A stretch of 8,612 bases of DNA from JBKJZO01 sp046715235 (GTDB taxonomy: Bacteria > Actinomycetota > Actinomycetes > BP-191): assembly GCA_046715235.1 (NCBI GenBank), contig JBKJZO010000004.1, positions 1 to 8,612 on the forward strand. The letters are read 5' to 3'. A program made the position numbers and the translations under genes. Numbering within the stretch: position 1 is the stretch's first letter; each line of letters starts with the position of its first letter. Below, piece by piece: positions 1-6,670 of the stretch. The notes beneath the pieces were generated by a model. The model was not told the origin of the DNA. It did no database searches and worked only from the letters and a program-made list of their open reading frames with translations.

Positions 1-882
1 CTCGTCCTCGGCCTGGAACGTCTTGACGCCGAAGTTCTTGTGCTTGCTCAGCTCGTGCAGGATGTCGGACGCCGGCGTGATCGGGTAACTGCCGAGGAAG
101 AGCGGCAGACCGGACAGCTGGGACGCCGCGATGAGGCCGTAAGCCAGCGCGACGTTACCGCTGATGTTGCGGTAGTCACCTGGCGGCGCCTGCTGCGGGC
201 GGACGACGTACGAACTGGCGAAGACCTCGGTCGTCTCGCCGAAGTTCCAGCCGGCGTGGAAGGCCGCGAGGTTGGCCGCCAGGATCTCGGGCTTCTTCGC
301 GAACTTGTGCGAGACCCACGCCTCGGTGCCTTCGGTCGGCCGCCCGTACATCCAGCTCATCAGGCCGAGGGCGAACATGTTCTTGCAGCGCTCGGCGTCC
401 TTCTTCGACACGCCGATGCCCTCGACCGCGCGAGTGGTCATCGAGGTCAGCTTGAGCTTGTAGACCTGGTAGGCGTCGAGACTGCCGTCCTCCAGCGGGT
501 TGCTGGTGTAACCGGCCTTCTCGTTGTTGCGGTCGGTGAAGGCGTCCTCGTTGACGACCAGCATGCCGCCGTCCTCGAGGTCTTTGACGTTGGTGCGCAG
601 GGCTGCCGGGTTCATCGCGACGAGTACGTCGGGCTGGTCGCCCGGCGTCATGATGTCGTGGTCGGCGACGTGGATCTGGAAGCCGGAGACACCGGCCAGC
701 GATCCGGCCGGCGCGCGGATCTCGGCGGGATAGTCGGGCAACGTGGCCAGGTCGTTGCCGAACGCGGCGGTGGCGCTGGTGAACCGGTCGCCGGTCAGCT
801 GCATGCCGTCACCGGAGTCGCCGCAGAAGCGGATCACGACCCGGTCAAGTTCCTCGACCGACTTGTGGCTGGTCGTCGTCAT
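1..882 (-). CDS. korA: 2-oxoacid:ferredoxin oxidoreductase alpha subunit, N-terminal part (runs off window)
   Basis: This frame stays open from ATG at 882 to base 1, giving 294 residues without a stop, so the gene continues to the left. The product is the alpha subunit of 2-oxoglutarate (2-oxoacid):ferredoxin oxidoreductase, which decarboxylates 2-oxoglutarate to succinyl-CoA with thiamine diphosphate and reduces ferredoxin in the cytoplasm. As in actinobacterial KorA, the gamma domain comes first (about residues 14-200, with RFCGDSGDGMQLTGDRF near 18-34). It is followed by the start of the pyrimidine-binding alpha domain, with GSYPITPASDIL at about 264-275 and TFQAEDE at the edge. In this family the YPITP Thr and the Glu of that acidic motif contact substrate and cofactor. 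The beta subunit is expected further left, outside the window. The start is supported by AGGGG 7 nt upstream, and the nearest upstream ATG is out of frame. The exact 2-oxoacid is inferred from family resemblance. Confidence 0.93.
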   Translation of the reverse strand, partial: MTTTSHKSVEELDRVVIRFCGDSGDGMQLTGDRFTSATAAFGNDLATLPDYPAEIRAPAGSLAGVSGFQIHVADHDIMTPGDQPDVLVAMNPAALRTNVKDLEDGGMLVVNEDAFTDRNNEKAGYTSNPLEDGSLDAYQVYKLKLTSMTTRAVEGIGVSKKDAERCKNMFALGLMSWMYGRPTEGTEAWVSHKFAKKPEILAANLAAFHAGWNFGETTEVFASSYVVRPQQAPPGDYRNISGNVALAYGLIAASQLSGLPLFLGSYPITPASDILHELSKHKNFGVKTFQAEDE

Positions 883-889
883 CCCTGCG

Positions 890-894
890 CCCCT
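890..894 (-). promoter_or_regulatory. Ribosome binding site of korA
   Basis: The minus strand reads AGGGG here, 7 nt before the ATG at 882. It is a moderate Shine-Dalgarno match that supports the chosen korA start. The other nearby ATG, at 899-897, is out of frame. Confidence 0.5.
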
Positions 895-1008
895 GTCATG
901 GGTTGCCCGCCGGTGTAAGCGGGCCGCGTGCGCAGCCCGCTCCGGCGATCTCGCGTGGAGTTCACCTGCAAGTCTCTCACTCGGCGCGGCGGACTTCGCA
1001 CCAGGAGT

Positions 1009-1077
1009 CGATCACTTTGACAAAAGCGGTCCCGGATTCCGCGCTCAATTCCGGCTAGAGGTTTGTCAAAGTGATCG
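1009..1077. repeat. Perfect 16-bp inverted repeat between ctaG and korA
   Basis: The left arm at 1009-1024 (CGATCACTTTGACAAA) and the right arm at 1062-1077 (TTTGTCAAAGTGATCG) are exact reverse complements separated by 37 bp. The spacer holds a shorter inner dyad (CCGGA near 1032 with TCCGG near 1050). Each arm ends in a small odd palindrome, TTTGNCAAA. The arms are about 38% GC in a very GC-rich setting. The right arm contains the last codons and the TGA stop of the ctaG-like gene; the left arm lies about 127 bp upstream of korA. No T-rich tract follows on the minus strand, so a classical intrinsic terminator is not shown. A regulator-binding pair, an RNA hairpin acting on ctaG mRNA end formation, or a cruciform are all possible. 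Confidence 0.8.
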
Positions 1078-1935
1078 TTTGGCGAGTTCGGCGGCGTCGA
1101 GGCGGTGGTCTTCGCGGCGAGCGGCGTGGTCGTCGTGCCGCGCCCACTGGCTCAGGAGCACAACCACGAGGATCAGCCCGACGACATCGCCGGCGCCCCA
1201 CAGCAGGCCGCCCCCGGCGTTCTGCTCGTCGATCGCGGACCCGCCCCAGGTCCTGTTGAGCGACGCGTAGTAGTCGCCGGCAAGCACCCGCGACGAGCCC
1301 ATGATCGCGATCCCCAGGAACGCGTGGAACGGCAGCGTCAGCACGGCGTAGAGCATCCGTACGCCGGGCGACTGCCGGTGCGGCACGGGGTCGACGCCGA
1401 CGAGCGGCCAGTAGAAGAGCGCGCCGGCCACCAGGAAGTGCACGTGGACCGCCGCGTGGACGAATCCGTTGCGCAGGGACAACTCGAAGAGGCCACTGAA
1501 GTACAGGATGAACGGGCTCGCGACGAAAAGGACCCAGGCGACCCCCGGATGTCCCAGGACCGAAAGCACGCGGCTGTGCAGGACGCGGGCCGTGCGCCGC
1601 CGGCCGGCCGGGCCGGTTGCGCCAAGCAGCAACGTCACCGGCGCGCCCATCGCCAGCAGGAACGGCGCGACCATCGACAGCAGCATGTGTTGCACCATGT
1701 GCACGCTGAAAAGCACATCCTCGTACGCCGAAAGCCCCGACATCGTCGCAACCGCAACAACGGCCAACCCCGCGCCAAACGCAAGCGACCGCGCCGCTGA
1801 CCAAGGCCGGCCCGCCCGGCGTACCCGCCGGACTCCGCTCGCATAGAGCACGACTGCGGCGAGAACGACCAGAGCCGTCACAGGGTCGGGTTGCCAGCCG
1901 AAGACAGCCCGATGCCAGGTCAGAGGTGGCGGCAT
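1066..1935 (-). CDS. ctaG: Caa3-type cytochrome c oxidase assembly membrane protein (CtaG family)
   Basis: The product is a 289-residue integral membrane protein of the Caa3_CtaG family (the Bacillus subtilis CtaG type, unrelated to Cox11). Members are linked to assembly or copper loading of the haem-copper oxidase; the mechanism is poorly known. About seven membrane helices are visible, near residues 18-36, 50-66, 76-104, 130-150, 163-180, 194-213 and 243-264. The family hallmark YEDVLFSVHMVQHMLL is at 71-86. Histidines at 79, 83, 160, 164, 166 and 204 lie in or beside helices and are candidate metal ligands. The start is fixed by GGAGGT 7 nt upstream of the ATG. The frame stays open far upstream, but only as antisense of ctaE and qcrC. 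The gene is divergent from ctaE with 84 bp between starts, and the stop lies inside the inverted repeat. Confidence is high for the family and moderate for the exact role. Confidence 0.88.
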   Translation of the reverse strand: MPPPLTWHRAVFGWQPDPVTALVVLAAVVLYASGVRRVRRAGRPWSAARSLAFGAGLAVVAVATMSGLSAYEDVLFSVHMVQHMLLSMVAPFLLAMGAPVTLLLGATGPAGRRRTARVLHSRVLSVLGHPGVAWVLFVASPFILYFSGLFELSLRNGFVHAAVHVHFLVAGALFYWPLVGVDPVPHRQSPGVRMLYAVLTLPFHAFLGIAIMGSSRVLAGDYYASLNRTWGGSAIDEQNAGGGLLWGAGDVVGLILVVVLLSQWARHDDHAARREDHRLDAAELAKRSL

Positions 1936-1942
1936 CTGCGCG

Positions 1943-1948
1943 ACCTCC
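1943..1948 (-). promoter_or_regulatory. Strong Shine-Dalgarno of the ctaG-like gene
   Basis: The minus strand carries GGAGGT 7 nt before the ATG at 1935. This decides the start of the ctaG-like gene against much longer upstream readings of the same open frame. Confidence 0.8.
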
Positions 1949-1981
1949 GCGGGGATCGGGGCGACGTGCTCGGCGCTGCGG

Positions 1982-2011
1982 TTGGGCGCGCCGTTTCCGG
2001 AGTCATAGTGT
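1982..2011 (+). promoter_or_regulatory. Candidate promoter of the ctaE-qcrCAB operon, possibly leaderless
   Basis: A TANNNT-type -10 element, TAGTGT, lies at 2006-2011. A weak -35 (TTGGGC, 1982-1987) is 18 bp upstream of it. The A of ATG 2020 falls 8 bases after the -10 element, the spacing expected when transcription starts at the start codon. Leaderless messages are common in actinobacteria. The region also carries a 5-bp-arm dyad at 2005-2021, ATAGT-N7-ACTAT, overlapping the -10 and the ATG, which could be an operator. This is inference from sequence only. Confidence 0.4.
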
Positions 2012-2019
2012 CTACAACT

Positions 2020-2592
2020 ATGTCCCAGCCATCCGCGGTCGCCGTGGTCGAGCGGCCGTCGATGGCACGCGTCGGCGCTGTGGTCTGGCTCGCCTCCGAG
2101 CTGATGTTCTTCGCCGGCCTCTTTGCGGCGTACTTCACGATCCGCGCCTCCGTCGACGAGTGGCCACCCGAAGGCGTCGAGCTCGAAACGGTCCGCGCCG
2201 GGCTGTTCACGCTGCTGCTCATCGCCTCGTCGGGCACCATGCAGCTCGCGCACCGTGCAATCGAGCACGGGAAGAGGCGCGACCTGCAGCGCTGGCTCGC
2301 CGCGACCGTCGTGCTCGGCACGATCTTCCTGGTCAACCAGGGGCTCGAGTATCAGGCGAACACGTTCTGGGTCGACTCGCACGCCTACGGATCGGTCTAC
2401 TACCTGATGACGGGGCTGCACGGGCTGCACGTGCTCGGCGGCCTGCTGGCGATGCTCGTCCTGCTCGCTCGCACGACGGCCGATCCCGACCTCGACGCGC
2501 AGGAACCCTCGGTCGCGGTCGTGGGCTTCTACTGGCACTTCGTCGACGTCGTGTGGATCGGGTTGTTCACGACGCTGTTCTTCGTGCAGTAG
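2020..2592 (+). CDS. ctaE: Cytochrome c oxidase subunit III (aa3-type)
   Basis: This is subunit III of the aa3 haem-copper oxidase, a membrane subunit that stabilises the catalytic core during oxygen reduction. The 190-residue product has five helices, as in other actinobacteria, and lacks the first two helices of the seven-helix mitochondrial form. Family marks are ERPSMARVGAVVWLASELMFFAGLF at 11-35, with the conserved membrane Glu27, then AYGSVYYLMTGLHGLHVLGG at 122-141 and GFYWHFVDVVWIGLF at 169-183. ATG 2020 is preferred because the four codons before it (from GTG 2008) use T- or A-ending codons unlike the gene, and because a -10 element lies just upstream. GTG 2008 has GGAG 5 nt upstream and remains a real alternative giving 194 residues. 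It is the first gene of the respiratory operon; subunits I and II must be encoded elsewhere. Confidence 0.94.
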   Translation: MSQPSAVAVVERPSMARVGAVVWLASELMFFAGLFAAYFTIRASVDEWPPEGVELETVRAGLFTLLLIASSGTMQLAHRAIEHGKRRDLQRWLAATVVLGTIFLVNQGLEYQANTFWVDSHAYGSVYYLMTGLHGLHVLGGLLAMLVLLARTTADPDLDAQEPSVAVVGFYWHFVDVVWIGLFTTLFFVQ

Positions 2593-2595
2593 CCG

Positions 2596-3357
2596 GTGAC
2601 CACGCGCAAAGCCCTCCGTCGCCTCGCAGTGCCGGCATTGCTGTTCGCTGCGCTCGCGGTGCCAACCGCGATGTGGGGAGCGACCCCGCAACGACCGCAC
2701 GCGCAGACGGCAGCTGATCCGGTATCCGTCGGCAAGGAGCTGTTCCAGACCAGTTGCGTGTCGTGCCACGGTATCGGCGGCGTCGGCGTACAAGGGCGCG
2801 GCCCCAGCCTGGTCGGCGTCGGAGCCGCGAGCGCCGACTTCTACCTGTCGACGGGGCGCATGCCACTCAACGCACCCGACATCCGCGCGCGGCGCAAACG
2901 ACCGGCGTTCAACGAGGAAGAGATCAAGGCGCTGGTGGCCTACGTCGCATCGCTCGGTCACGGCCCGCCCATTCCCACATTCGATATCGCCGGGGCCGAC
3001 GTGGCCCGCGGCGGGGAGCTGTTCCGGCTCAACTGCGCCTCGTGCCACGGCTTCGCCGGCGCGGGCGGCGCGCTCAGCGAAGGCAATCAAGCCCCGCCGC
3101 TCAACAAGTCGACCGCGACCCAGATCAAGGAAGCGATGCGCATCGGTCCTGGCACCATGCCCGTCTTCTCGACCGAGACGCTGCCCGAAGAGGACGCCGA
3201 CGCGTTGGCCGCCTACGTGCGTTACCTCGCCGATCCCAACAACCGGGGCGGCGCGCCGCTGGAGTACGGCGGGCCCATTCCCGAAGGACTCGTGGCGTGG
3301 CTGGCCGGACTAGGCGTCCTGATCGGTGTCTCGGTGTGGATCGGAAGAGCGAGATGA
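2596..3357 (+). CDS. qcrC: Di-haem cytochrome c subunit of the cytochrome bc1 complex
   Basis: QcrC passes electrons from the Rieske protein to the aa3 oxidase within the bcc-aa3 supercomplex, replacing a soluble cytochrome c. The 253-residue product has an N-terminal hydrophobic segment (about 10-29). Two cytochrome c domains follow, with haem attachment motifs CVSCH at 54-58 and CASCH at 147-151. Likely axial methionines are M89 (GRMPL) and M188 (GTMPV). A C-terminal anchor lies at about 232-249 and ends in RAR, so both haem domains should face outside. The GTG start is 3 nt after the ctaE stop with no clear Shine-Dalgarno, suggesting translational coupling. The stop overlaps the qcrA start as ATGA. 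The start choice is good but not proven; the identity is firm. Confidence 0.95.
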   Translation: MTTRKALRRLAVPALLFAALAVPTAMWGATPQRPHAQTAADPVSVGKELFQTSCVSCHGIGGVGVQGRGPSLVGVGAASADFYLSTGRMPLNAPDIRARRKRPAFNEEEIKALVAYVASLGHGPPIPTFDIAGADVARGGELFRLNCASCHGFAGAGGALSEGNQAPPLNKSTATQIKEAMRIGPGTMPVFSTETLPEEDADALAAYVRYLADPNNRGGAPLEYGGPIPEGLVAWLAGLGVLIGVSVWIGRAR

Positions 3358-4217
3358 ACGGCGAGCGACAGGTATCGGAACGCCACGCCGAACGGCGGGT
3401 CGGCTCGGCGTTCGGCGTCACGACGCTCTCCGCACTCGCCCTCGCCGCTGTCTACATCCGCGGCGGCAACCCCCAGCTTGAGGGCCTGCTGCTCGCCCTG
3501 GCGCTCGGTGGTCTCGGCGTCGGGTTCATCCTGTGGGGCAAGCTGCTGCTGCCGCACGCGGAGATCACCGAAGAACGCAAACCGCTGCGCAGTACGACGG
3601 AGGTGCGCGAGGGCTTCGACGACGCGCTCGAACGCGGCGAGGACCTGGTGCCCCGCCGCTCCTTTCTCGGCCGCATGCTCGCCGTCGCCGTAGGTGCGCT
3701 CGGCCTCGCCGCCCTCTTCCCGATTCGCTCCCTGGGGCCCTCCCCTGGCCGCACTCTGTTCACCACCGCCTGGGGACCGGGCAAGCGGCTAGTCACCGAG
3801 GACAACGAGCCAGTTACCCTCGACCGGCTCGCCGTCGGCGGCGTACTGACGGTGTTCCCGGAAGGTTTCACTGAGCACGACAAGGCTGATTCGCAGACGT
3901 TGCTGATCCGCGTGGAGCCCGAGCGGCTGCGTGAAAAAGCGGGCCGCGAAGGCTGGACCCGCAACGGGGTCGTCGCCTACTCGAAGGTCTGCACCCACGC
4001 CGGTTGCCCCGTCGGCCTGTACCAAACGCAGACAGCGCACCTGCTCTGCCCCTGCCACCAGTCGACGTTCGACGTGCTCGATGCGGCCAAGCCCATCTTC
4101 GGGCCGGCGACGCGCTCACTCCCCCAACTGCCACTCGACGTCGACGCCGAAGGATTTCTCGTCGCGCGCGACGACTACAACGAGGCCATCGGCCCCGCCT
4201 TCTGGGAGCGGCCGTGA
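3354..4217 (+). CDS. qcrA: Rieske iron-sulfur subunit of the cytochrome bc1 complex
   Basis: QcrA takes the first electron from menaquinol at the Qo site and hands it to QcrC. The 287-residue product shows three hydrophobic segments, about residues 19-36, 42-66 and 105-123, matching the three-helix actinobacterial Rieske form. The 2Fe-2S domain is C-terminal. CTHAGC (213-218) and CPCHQS (232-237) supply ligands C213, H215, C232 and H235 and the likely disulfide C218-C234. RRSFLGRML at 101-109, just before the third helix, is a twin-arginine-like motif. In Streptomyces coelicolor the third Rieske helix is known to be inserted by Tat, so the same dual Sec/Tat route is inferred here. The ATG overlaps the qcrC stop by 4 nt and the stop overlaps the qcrB start. 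The protein appears shorter than mycobacterial and Streptomyces QcrA. Confidence 0.96.
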   Translation: MNGERQVSERHAERRVGSAFGVTTLSALALAAVYIRGGNPQLEGLLLALALGGLGVGFILWGKLLLPHAEITEERKPLRSTTEVREGFDDALERGEDLVPRRSFLGRMLAVAVGALGLAALFPIRSLGPSPGRTLFTTAWGPGKRLVTEDNEPVTLDRLAVGGVLTVFPEGFTEHDKADSQTLLIRVEPERLREKAGREGWTRNGVVAYSKVCTHAGCPVGLYQTQTAHLLCPCHQSTFDVLDAAKPIFGPATRSLPQLPLDVDAEGFLVARDDYNEAIGPAFWERP

Positions 4218-5632
4218 TCAAGAAACTGTCGCGATGGGTCGACGACCGGCTCGGCACGCAGAGCTTCGCGCGCACCGCGCTGAACAAAGTCTTTCCCGAC
4301 CACTGGTCGTTCATGATCGGCGAGATCGCGCTCTACGCCTTCGTCATTCTGCTGGGCACCGGCGTCTACCTGACCTTCTTCTTCAACCCCGATACCAAGC
4401 TCGTCTTGTACGACGGCTCGTACGAGCAGCTCAAGGACGTGCCGATGTCGGCTGCGTTCGAGTCGGTCATGCGCATCAGCTTCGACGTGCGCGCCGGCCT
4501 CGTCATGCGTCAGATCCACCACTGGGCCGCGCTCATCTTCGTCGCGGCGATGACGGCGCATCTGCTGCGCATCTTTTTCACCGGCGCATTCCGCAGGCCC
4601 CGTGAGATCAACTGGGTCATCGGGCTGCTACTGCTGCTGCTCGGCATCGGCAACGGCTTCACCGGCTACTCGCTGCCCGACGACCTGCTGTCAGGCACCG
4701 GCCTGCGCATCGCGTACGCCGTCGCGCAGTCGATCCCGGTGGTGGGCAACTGGGTCGCGTTTCTGGTCTTCGGCGGTGAGTACCCCGGCAACGTGATCTC
4801 ACGTTTCTACGTGATCCACATCCTGATCATCCCGGCCGCGATCGTCGGCCTTCTCACCGTGCATCTGGGGATCATCTGGCGGCAGAAGCACACGCAGTTC
4901 GCCGGCAAGGGGCGCACCGAGACCAACGTCGTCGGCTCCCGGCTCTATCCGAATTTCGCCATGAAGAGCATGGGCCTGTTCTTCCTGACGTTCGCCGTCT
5001 GCGCGGCGCTCGGCGGGCTCGCCCAGATCAACCCGGTGTGGCTGTACGGCCCCTACGACCCGGCCGCCGTAACCGCAGGTTCGCAGCCCGACTGGTACAT
5101 CGGCTGGCTCGAAGGCGCGCTGCGGCTCATGCCGCCGTGGGAGATCCGCGCGTTCGGGCATACGATCCCAAACCCGTTCTTCCCAGGCGTGCTGCTGCCC
5201 GGCGTGCTGTTCACCTTGATGTTCGCGTGGCCGTGGCTCGAGGCGTGGCTAGACATGGACGACGAGCCGCACCACATCCTCGATCGGCCGCGCGACCGTC
5301 CGAAGCGCACGGCGTTCGGCGTCGCGGCGGCGGCGTTCTACCTGGTCATCTTCCTGGCGGGCGGCAACGACGTGCTCGCGCAGAAGGCCCAGATCTCTGT
5401 CAACGCGATGACCAAGATCCTGCAGGTGTTGCTGGTCCTCGGCCCGCTCGCGGCGTACGTCATCACCTATCGCATCTGCAAGGAACTGCGCGACAGCGGT
5501 GTGCCCATCACCCGGCCGACGCACGAGTCCGGAATCGTCATGCGTACGGCGTCGGGCGGTTATGTGGAACGCGAGCGCGATCCGGCCGAGGTCGAAGACG
5601 AAGCCAACCCAACCTCGGGCGCGTCGCTCTAA
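4214..5632 (+). CDS. qcrB: Cytochrome b subunit of the cytochrome bc1 complex
   Basis: QcrB is the quinol-oxidising membrane core that holds both b haems. The 472-residue product begins at a GTG overlapping the qcrA stop (GTGA), so translation is probably coupled. Haem ligands are H102 and H116 in one helix (spaced 14) and H202 and H217 in another (spaced 15), the pattern of cytochrome b6 and actinobacterial QcrB rather than of the mitochondrial protein. The Qo-site signature reads PDWY at 292-295, the actinobacterial version of PEWY. The segment LVFGGEYPGNVISRFYVIHILIIP at about 184-207 and KHTQFAGKGRTETNVVG at about 225-241 are typical. The C-terminal part has further helices (about 324-347, 367-383, 402-420) and a short charged tail. 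M. tuberculosis QcrB is about 549 aa, so a C-terminal extension seems to be missing. It is the last gene of the operon. Confidence 0.96.
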   Translation: MIKKLSRWVDDRLGTQSFARTALNKVFPDHWSFMIGEIALYAFVILLGTGVYLTFFFNPDTKLVLYDGSYEQLKDVPMSAAFESVMRISFDVRAGLVMRQIHHWAALIFVAAMTAHLLRIFFTGAFRRPREINWVIGLLLLLLGIGNGFTGYSLPDDLLSGTGLRIAYAVAQSIPVVGNWVAFLVFGGEYPGNVISRFYVIHILIIPAAIVGLLTVHLGIIWRQKHTQFAGKGRTETNVVGSRLYPNFAMKSMGLFFLTFAVCAALGGLAQINPVWLYGPYDPAAVTAGSQPDWYIGWLEGALRLMPPWEIRAFGHTIPNPFFPGVLLPGVLFTLMFAWPWLEAWLDMDDEPHHILDRPRDRPKRTAFGVAAAAFYLVIFLAGGNDVLAQKAQISVNAMTKILQVLLVLGPLAAYVITYRICKELRDSGVPITRPTHESGIVMRTASGGYVERERDPAEVEDEANPTSGASL

Positions 5633-5713
5633 GGCGCTGCACTGCCGTGGAGATCCTCGGTGAGGGAATCGCGTGTCAGTGGGTGCCCGGAGGCAGCAAC
5701 AGGGGCTGATCGG
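5633..5713. other. Short convergent intergenic gap
   Basis: These 81 bp separate the ends of qcrB (plus) and the anti-sigma-like gene (minus). I see only short, weak dyads (for example TGCC/GGCA near 5681-5692) and no stem followed by a T tract on either strand, so no intrinsic terminator can be supported. Confidence 0.5.
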
Positions 5714-6670
5714 CTAGTAGGACGAAGGGCCTCCATCGAGCAGCAGTTCCACGACCTCCACGCGCTGCACATCGGCCTGCCGGGGGCAGGACGCCGGCGC
5801 GATGCTCACGATCATCGCGTGCGAATCTGTTGGCACCTGAGGTGCTGTGCCGGCGGCGCCGGTCATGATCCAGAAATCGTCGAAGCCTGCCTGATCTTTG
5901 ACGACGCCCCCGCCCCCGTATCCCGTCTTGCCGGAAGTGGTCCCGACAGCGAGTGCGGTGAACGGAACACTGGTGACTGAACCTGTCGGCGGCTCGGTAA
6001 GTGCGGGATCGAGGTGGATGCCGGCAAGGACTGCGTTGACGCGGGCGAAGTCCGCTTCACCGACCTCCGTCTTGCCGAATAAGACCTCGACGCTGAACGG
6101 CACGTGGATGCCGGAATCGTCCACGAACGTTCTGCGGGCGACGGTTCGCCCACGCGGCACTGCGCCACCGGTGATGACGTCCGCGCTGCTGAGTGAGATG
6201 TGGTCGATGCTCGCGCCACTTTGTTGATGGATGTCCGGCACGACCGTGACGAGCATGTCGGTCGCCTTCATGCCGAGTATCGGATCTTCGGCCCCAGCGG
6301 GGACGACAAAGCTAAACGTAGCCAGCTGAATCGCTGCGCGGCCCTCTGTGGCGACCATGCGTGTTCCGAGCGATCGCGCATGCCACCCGGGCGGCACTGT
6401 TGCCGTGATGCCCTCCGCCTTGAACGTTGCAGAGACCGCGGCCTGTGTTTGCTGCCGAGTGCTTGGGTCGCCGCGTTGAAAGGTCGCCGCTACGGCAACG
6501 ACGGTCAGCACCGTGGCTAGGCCTGTCGATGCGAGCGCCACCCGTCGTCCGGTTTTCAGCGAACTCTCGCGTCGTGCCGCGAGCCGGAACCACCCGTCAC
6601 GCGAGACCGTTCTCCCCACCACTTCTTCGCGCAGTGCCTCGCGCAGTTGCGACTCAAGGTTGGTACTCAT
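5714..6670 (-). CDS. Membrane-anchored protein, probable anti-sigma partner of the adjacent ECF sigma factor
   Basis: The 318-residue product has a charged cytoplasmic N-terminus (1-42, including LREALREEVVGR), one membrane helix at about 43-64, and an extracytoplasmic part of about 250 residues. Its ATG overlaps the sigma-factor stop by 4 nt (ATGA), so the two are almost surely co-translated. Gene order and topology fit a membrane anti-sigma factor holding the sigma factor until an outside signal arrives. No zinc-binding anti-sigma motif (HxxxCxxC) is present: the N-terminus has no cysteine, and the only one is C295. Residues 85-222 form an undefined domain. Residues 235-311, with GYGGGGVVKDQAGFDDFW and a VEVVELLLDG end, vaguely recall a PrcB-type C-terminal domain, but this is a weak impression. 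The function is inferred from context. Confidence 0.72.
   Translation of the reverse strand: MSTNLESQLREALREEVVGRTVSRDGWFRLAARRESSLKTGRRVALASTGLATVLTVVAVAATFQRGDPSTRQQTQAAVSATFKAEGITATVPPGWHARSLGTRMVATEGRAAIQLATFSFVVPAGAEDPILGMKATDMLVTVVPDIHQQSGASIDHISLSSADVITGGAVPRGRTVARRTFVDDSGIHVPFSVEVLFGKTEVGEADFARVNAVLAGIHLDPALTEPPTGSVTSVPFTALAVGTTSGKTGYGGGGVVKDQAGFDDFWIMTGAAGTAPQVPTDSHAMIVSIAPASCPRQADVQRVEVVELLLDGGPSSY

Noticed and set aside
40..918. Plus-strand open frame of 292 residues over korA
   Set aside because: It is a GC-rich shadow of korA, which reads as a recognisable conserved protein on the minus strand.
1017..1022. TTGACA on the plus strand (and its mirror on the minus strand at 1069-1064) as promoter -35 elements
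   Set aside because: No TANNNT -10 lies 15-19 bp downstream on either strand; the hexamer is part of the TTTGNCAAA palindrome in the inverted repeat.
1009..1077. Intrinsic terminator of the ctaG-like gene
   Set aside because: The stem includes coding bases, the loop is 37 nt, and no T tract follows on the minus strand; kept as an unexplained repeat instead.
1936..3090. Long minus-strand open frame extending the ctaG gene upstream to a 674-residue protein
   Set aside because: The extension is antisense to ctaE and qcrC, has low-complexity charged composition, and the true start has GGAGGT at 1943-1948.
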